Below, piece by piece: positions 5,799-9,059 of a stretch of DNA of 9,059 nucleotides. A program made the translations under genes and the position numbers. This DNA comes from Gracilimonas sp035704785 (GTDB lineage: Bacteria > Bacteroidota > Rhodothermia > Balneolales > Balneolaceae). The DNA lies in assembly GCF_035704785.1 (NCBI RefSeq), contig NZ_DASSWP010000029.1, forward strand, positions 1-9,059, read 5' to 3'. The stretch's first letter is position 1; each line of letters opens with the position of its first letter. The notes beneath the pieces were generated by a model. It searched no databases. It worked only from the letters and a program-made list of their open reading frames with translations, and was not told where the DNA came from.

Positions 5799-5822
5799 GT
5801 TCCGACGCACAGCATACGGAAC
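5799..5822 (+). terminator. Possible hairpin terminator after the osmC-like gene
   Basis: GTTCCG (5799-5804) can pair with CGGAAC (5817-5822) around a 12-nt loop, starting four bases after the stop codon. No T-run follows, so it is at best a weak or atypical terminator. Confidence 0.25.
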
Positions 5823-5836
5823 AAGTCAGCGAGTCG

Positions 5837-5875
5837 GTTCAACATTGAATGTTCAATGTTCGATATTCAATATTC
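5837..5875 (+). repeat. TTCAACATT intergenic repeat, copy A
   Basis: This 39-bp unit begins GTTCAACATTGAATGTTCAA and agrees with 6910-6948 at 32 of 39 positions. It contains a 20-bp palindrome at 5841-5860 with perfect 9-bp arms (AACATTGAA/TTCAATGTT). It sits between the 3' ends of two convergent genes, four bases from the stop of the secreted-protein gene, where it could act as a bidirectional 3'-end structure. Confidence 0.65.
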
Positions 5876-5879
5876 CTCC

Positions 5880-6440
5880 CTACTCCCACCCCCAGGCCGG
5901 TGGCGGAATCTCGGTTTCATCTTCAAAACTAAAACGAATGCTAAAATAGCGGTCGGTACCAATTCGGCGGAGGTTATAGGTGTAGTATTCATCCGGCACC
6001 ACTTCGATCCACCATATGTTACTTGCTGCGGCTGGAATCAGATCGGCCGTCTCCTGATCGGCAGGAAAAGTTTGAAGGGTTTCCAATCCGGTACTTGTAG
6101 AGGTCCCGCCGTACATGGTCACTTCGTCCTCAGTTCCATCCTCATGACGGTGATCATGCTTCAGTTCAATACGATCACCTTTTCTGGTAAGTATCCAGGT
6201 TCTTGAGCGATCATCCCCCACAAAAAAAGGTATATTGATCACTTTATCATCACAGGAAAGTATATGCATCACCAGTTCATGGTTCCGGAAGTCGTCGTCT
6301 ACAGGAGCCTCAAGAACCTCTCCTATAAATGCTTTGCCACACTGGGCTGAAAGGGTTTCCCAAAAAACATCTGCGCTGGATTGTTGAGCCAATAACACAA
6401 ACGGCACCAAGAGGAACAGAGCAAAAACTGAATATTTCAT
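5880..6440 (-). CDS. Conserved-looking secreted protein of unknown function
   Basis: A 186-residue protein with a signal peptide: MKYSVFALFLLVPFVLLAQQ, with cleavage likely after Ala18. The mature protein has two cysteines, Cys34 (SAQCGKAFIGEV) and Cys63 (MHILSCDDK), well placed for one disulfide. There is a DDRSRTWILTRKGDRIELKH strand pair and a striking charged motif HDHRHEDG (95-102) with alternating histidines that could bind a metal. TMYGGTSTSTG follows, and the tail is proline/tryptophan-rich (PPPAWGWE). I recall similar short secreted proteins in marine Bacteroidota-like genomes but know no function for them. It is transcribed alone, convergent with the osmC-like gene and divergent from the 90-residue gene. 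No Shine-Dalgarno is seen. Confidence 0.82.
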   Translation of the reverse strand: MKYSVFALFLLVPFVLLAQQSSADVFWETLSAQCGKAFIGEVLEAPVDDDFRNHELVMHILSCDDKVINIPFFVGDDRSRTWILTRKGDRIELKHDHRHEDGTEDEVTMYGGTSTSTGLETLQTFPADQETADLIPAAASNIWWIEVVPDEYYTYNLRRIGTDRYFSIRFSFEDETEIPPPAWGWE

Positions 6441-6591
6441 AATATCATCTTTTAGGTGGATTTAAGAATAGTATAACAAACTAAGAGAAACCTTCTTAAG
6501 AATATCCCTTTCCATTTAATAGATTGATAAAGATATTGGCATAAAATATAAGCCCTATTTTCTCTTATATATCTTAAATAAGTTAGCACGC

Positions 6592-6864
6592 ATGGAATCA
6601 TCTGCATTACGCATCCTCAATAATGCTATTTTTGAAGCACAAACATGGAAACCCAGCCGTTCACGTAATACCCTTGAAAATGATTTTTACCAACTTATGT
6701 TTCGGGGACCATCATTGGATAAACATACAGAGCTTTGGAATGACTTCAGAAAAGCACTCGCAGAAAATCACCACCTTGAAGATGAAACCCTTCGCGAATT
6801 TCTAACACGTCCCGAATACGCCCGGGAGGGTTATTGGTGGTTTGATCCGAATGAATGGAGATGA
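6592..6864 (+). CDS. Small protein of unknown function (90 residues)
   Basis: Not recognised. The 90-residue product has no signal peptide or membrane segment. It is mostly polar and helix-favouring (LRILNNAIFEAQTW, LWNDFRKALAENHHLEDETL), with five tryptophans and a distinctive C-terminus GYWWFDPNEWR. Alternating hydrophobic spacing suggests a small helical domain, perhaps a partner-binding protein. The start at 6592 is the first ATG in the frame, after an AT-rich upstream region with no Shine-Dalgarno. An overlapping 60-codon frame at 6623 lacks these features. A large imperfect hairpin (6869-6942) begins five bases after the stop. It precedes the restriction-modification gene by 167 bases but is separated from it by that hairpin, so a functional link is not evident. 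Confidence 0.6.
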   Translation: MESSALRILNNAIFEAQTWKPSRSRNTLENDFYQLMFRGPSLDKHTELWNDFRKALAENHHLEDETLREFLTRPEYAREGYWWFDPNEWR

Positions 6865-6868
6865 AAAT

Positions 6869-6948
6869 CCAACAAGGAACATCGAACTTTTAACACTGAA
6901 CTAGGTTTCGTTCAACATTCAGTGTTGGATGTTCGATGTTGGATATTC
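6869..6948 (+). repeat. Imperfect long hairpin containing TTCAACATT repeat copy B
   Basis: The left arm 6869-6900 (CCAACAAGGAACATCGAAC, then AACACTGAA) pairs imperfectly with 6918-6942 (TTCAGTGTTGG, then ATGTTCGATGTTGG). The right part, 6910-6948, is the second copy of the repeat at 5837-5875 (32 of 39 identical). It starts just after the stop codon of the 90-residue gene, so it may also act as a 3'-end structure. Confidence 0.6.
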
Positions 6949-7031
6949 GTTATTCATTTGCTTCTCTTGTTTTTAGCTCCTGTTTTTGTTAGCCTAAAGC
7001 ACAATTTTCCGGGTTCAATAATCACACCTTC

Positions 7032-9059
7032 ATGTCCAAAGAATTAATCAGGCAGTATTACAATCAGTCACACTCATTAAAGAGGACTGGGGTCAGTAAT
7101 GAAATGGCTATCAAGCAGCCGTTTGATATGCTGGTGCTTCAAATGGCCGGGATGCGTCATTACGTGTATGCTACCGAAGTGACTATTAAAAATGAGGATG
7201 GTAAACATATCCGGCCTGATGGCATTTTGATGAACGAGCTTCGTATCCGCAAAGGCTACGTGGAAAGCAAGGATACGTTTGACTCCATTGATGATGAAAT
7301 TCAAAAGAAGCTGCACAAGGATAAATACCCTGCGGATAACATCATTTTCCAGAACAGCCAAACGGCGGTATTGATTCAGCACGACAAAGAAGTGATGCGG
7401 GTAAACATGAAAGAAATGGATGATCTTGAATCCATTCTGAAAATGTTTATAGATTTCAAACCGGCATATATCGAGCGGTTTGAAGATGCGCTGGAGAAAT
7501 TCAAAGAAGACATCCCCACCATTGTTGAAACGCTTCGTGAATTAATTGAAAAACAAAACGAAAAAAATCCCGCCTACCAAAAAGGGCGCGATCAGTTTTG
7601 GGAAATGTGTAAACAGGAAGTGAATCCTGAAATAACCCAGGACGATATCCGGGAAATGGTGATTCAGCATATTCTCACGGAAGACTTATTTAAGTCGGTG
7701 TTTGATGAAACAGATTTTCATCATGAGAATAACATTGCCCGTGAGCTGGAAGGATTGGTCAATACCTTTATGACCCGCGAGGTTCGTCAAAATCAGTTGG
7801 GCGAGTTGGGGCATTATTACCGGACCTTAAATACCCACGCGTCCCAAGTGGCTGACCACCACGAAAAACAGCAGTTCCTTAAAGTGGTGTATGAAAATTT
7901 CTATAAGGTTTATAATCCTAAAGGGGCTGACCGTTTAGGCGTGGTTTATACCCCAAACGAAATTGTGGATTTTATGATCCGCAGCACCGATTACCTGCTG
8001 GAAAAGCATTTTAACAGAAGCCTGCACCACGAGAATGTTCATATTTTGGATCCGGCTACCGGAACGGGAACGTTTATCACGGATATTATTGAACACATTC
8101 CCGCCCAATACCTTGAATATAAATACACGAATGAAATCCATGCCAATGAAGTAGCCATTCTCCCCTATTACGTGGCTAACCTGAACATCGAGTTTACCTA
8201 CAAACAAAAAACCGGGCAGTACAAGGAATTTCCCAATATTTGTTTTGTTGATACTCTGGATAATACAACAGCTCTGACTTGGGATAGAATGAAAACTGAC
8301 CAAGGTGTTCAGTCTAACATGTTTGCCGTTAGCAGTGAAAATGCGGAGCGAATAAAGAGACAGAACCAACAGAAAATTTCGGTAGTGATTGGCAATCCAC
8401 CATACAATGCAAAGCAGGAAAATTACAATTATCAGAATTCTAACCGTGCCTATGAGCGCATTGATCAACGAATTAAAGATACTTATATAAAAGAAGGTAC
8501 GGCACAAAATCAGATTGTTGTTTACGATATGTACACTCGATTTTATCGTTGGGCTATGGATCGAATTGATGAAAATGGAGTGATTTCGTTAATCACAAAC
8601 CGCAGCTTTATAGACAGCCGGGCTTTTGATGGTTTCCGAAAATGTATTGAAGATGATTTTGATTACTGCTACATCATAGATACCAAAAGTGATGTTCGGG
8701 CCAACCCAAAAATATCTGGCACAAAAAATAATGTATTCGGTATTCAAACCGGTGTAGCCATTATGTTTCTGGTTCGAAAGGACAGTTCACCTGATAACAA
8801 TGCCTGTCAAATTTATTATAATGGTGAAATGGAGGACGAATGGCTTAAAGAGAAAAAACTTGAGTGGCTGAATCATAATGATTTTAAAGAACTGGCTTTT
8901 GAAAGAATTGAACCTTCAAATAGACATAACTGGATTAACCTTTCTGACAATGATTTTGATGAACTCATCCCGTTGATTGATAAAGACGTTAAAGGTGGGG
9001 ATAGCAAAAAAGCTATTTTCAAATTGTTTTCAAGAGGAATTGCTACCCAAAGAGATGAC
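7032..9059 (+). CDS. Single-chain restriction-modification enzyme (type IIG/ISP-like), partial
   Basis: An open frame of 676 codons running off the right edge. The N-terminus (MSKELIRQYYNQ, then VSNEMAIKQPF) matches ISP-type enzymes. Pro62-Asp63 in RPDGILMN and Glu78-x-Lys80 in GYVESKD form a PD-ExK nuclease site. A helical linker at about 130-270 leads to GVVYTPNEIVDFMI, the entry to a gamma-class N6-adenine methyltransferase. Motif I is DPATGTGTF (340-348), which binds AdoMet, and motif IV is NPPY (455-458), the catalytic site. The part after about 600 should lead into the target-recognition domain, which is cut off. Unlike LlaGI-type ISP enzymes, no helicase lies between nuclease and methylase, so a type IIG-like architecture is more likely. 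It would methylate and cleave DNA at one site as a defence enzyme. GC content falls from about 8220 onward. No Shine-Dalgarno precedes the ATG. Confidence 0.9.
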   Translation, partial: MSKELIRQYYNQSHSLKRTGVSNEMAIKQPFDMLVLQMAGMRHYVYATEVTIKNEDGKHIRPDGILMNELRIRKGYVESKDTFDSIDDEIQKKLHKDKYPADNIIFQNSQTAVLIQHDKEVMRVNMKEMDDLESILKMFIDFKPAYIERFEDALEKFKEDIPTIVETLRELIEKQNEKNPAYQKGRDQFWEMCKQEVNPEITQDDIREMVIQHILTEDLFKSVFDETDFHHENNIARELEGLVNTFMTREVRQNQLGELGHYYRTLNTHASQVADHHEKQQFLKVVYENFYKVYNPKGADRLGVVYTPNEIVDFMIRSTDYLLEKHFNRSLHHENVHILDPATGTGTFITDIIEHIPAQYLEYKYTNEIHANEVAILPYYVANLNIEFTYKQKTGQYKEFPNICFVDTLDNTTALTWDRMKTDQGVQSNMFAVSSENAERIKRQNQQKISVVIGNPPYNAKQENYNYQNSNRAYERIDQRIKDTYIKEGTAQNQIVVYDMYTRFYRWAMDRIDENGVISLITNRSFIDSRAFDGFRKCIEDDFDYCYIIDTKSDVRANPKISGTKNNVFGIQTGVAIMFLVRKDSSPDNNACQIYYNGEMEDEWLKEKKLEWLNHNDFKELAFERIEPSNRHNWINLSDNDFDELIPLIDKDVKGGDSKKAIFKLFSRGIATQRDD

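Noticed and set aside
6536..6563. Bacteroidota-type promoter (TTG and TATTTTCT) before the 90-residue gene
   Set aside because: Spacing and the -7 element match only partly, and such matches are expected by chance in AT-rich DNA.
7077..7382. Minus-strand open frame opposite the nuclease domain
   Set aside because: It overlaps the PD-ExK domain coding sequence and has no recognisable features.
7935..8507. Long minus-strand open frame of 190 codons opposite the restriction-modification gene
   Set aside because: The plus-strand frame holds unmistakable methylase motifs through this region; the reverse frame shows no family features and is a shadow.

Overview
The window looks like chromosomal DNA from a marine member of the Balneolota/Bacteroidota assemblage (a Balneola- or Gracilimonas-like bacterium). 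The support is indirect: moderate-to-low GC, almost no start codon with a Shine-Dalgarno sequence (the DinB-family gene at 2056 is the exception), AT-rich TTCAACATT-type intergenic repeats, and protein families common there. The assignment is inference.

Layout. 1-403: the 5' part of a YeeE/YedE sulfur-transport gene on the minus strand, ended by an in-frame stop at the window edge, then an upstream region holding a 22-bp operator-like dyad and a 40-bp near-perfect palindrome. 404-1961: a GntR/HutC-type regulator followed by an exported LolA-like protein. 2056-2580: a DinB-superfamily metalloprotein. 2581-3337: the interval between convergent genes, occupied by a DUF559 (Vsr-like PD-(D/E)XK) endonuclease gene flanked by inverted hairpin repeats, plus a second, solo copy of the left end. 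3338-5181: a minus-strand operon of two translationally coupled genes, an LpxH-like metallophosphoesterase followed by an MJ1255-type glycosyltransferase. 5352-5795: an OsmC-family protein preceded by a 21-bp-arm inverted repeat. 5880-6440 (minus): a secreted protein of unknown function. 6592-6864: a small orphan protein. 7032 to the window end: a large frame, open at the right edge, encoding a single-chain restriction-modification enzyme with an N-terminal PD-ExK nuclease and an N6-adenine methyltransferase (type IIG/ISP-like, no helicase seen).

How the parts relate. The phosphoesterase and glycosyltransferase overlap by ATGA and probably act in one envelope glycolipid or glycan step. The GntR regulator is divergent from the yeeE-like gene, and its likely operators lie between them. 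The most unusual structure is the DUF559 element. Its two ends form hairpins whose sequence differences are compensatory (base pairing kept while sequence changed), and a second left end lies 613 bp away, touching the stop codon of the neighbouring gene. This looks like a small hairpin-ended repeat element carrying a nuclease gene. The nuclease frame has no ATG at the expected position (it has ATT). The restriction-modification gene is the other accessory, defence-type locus.
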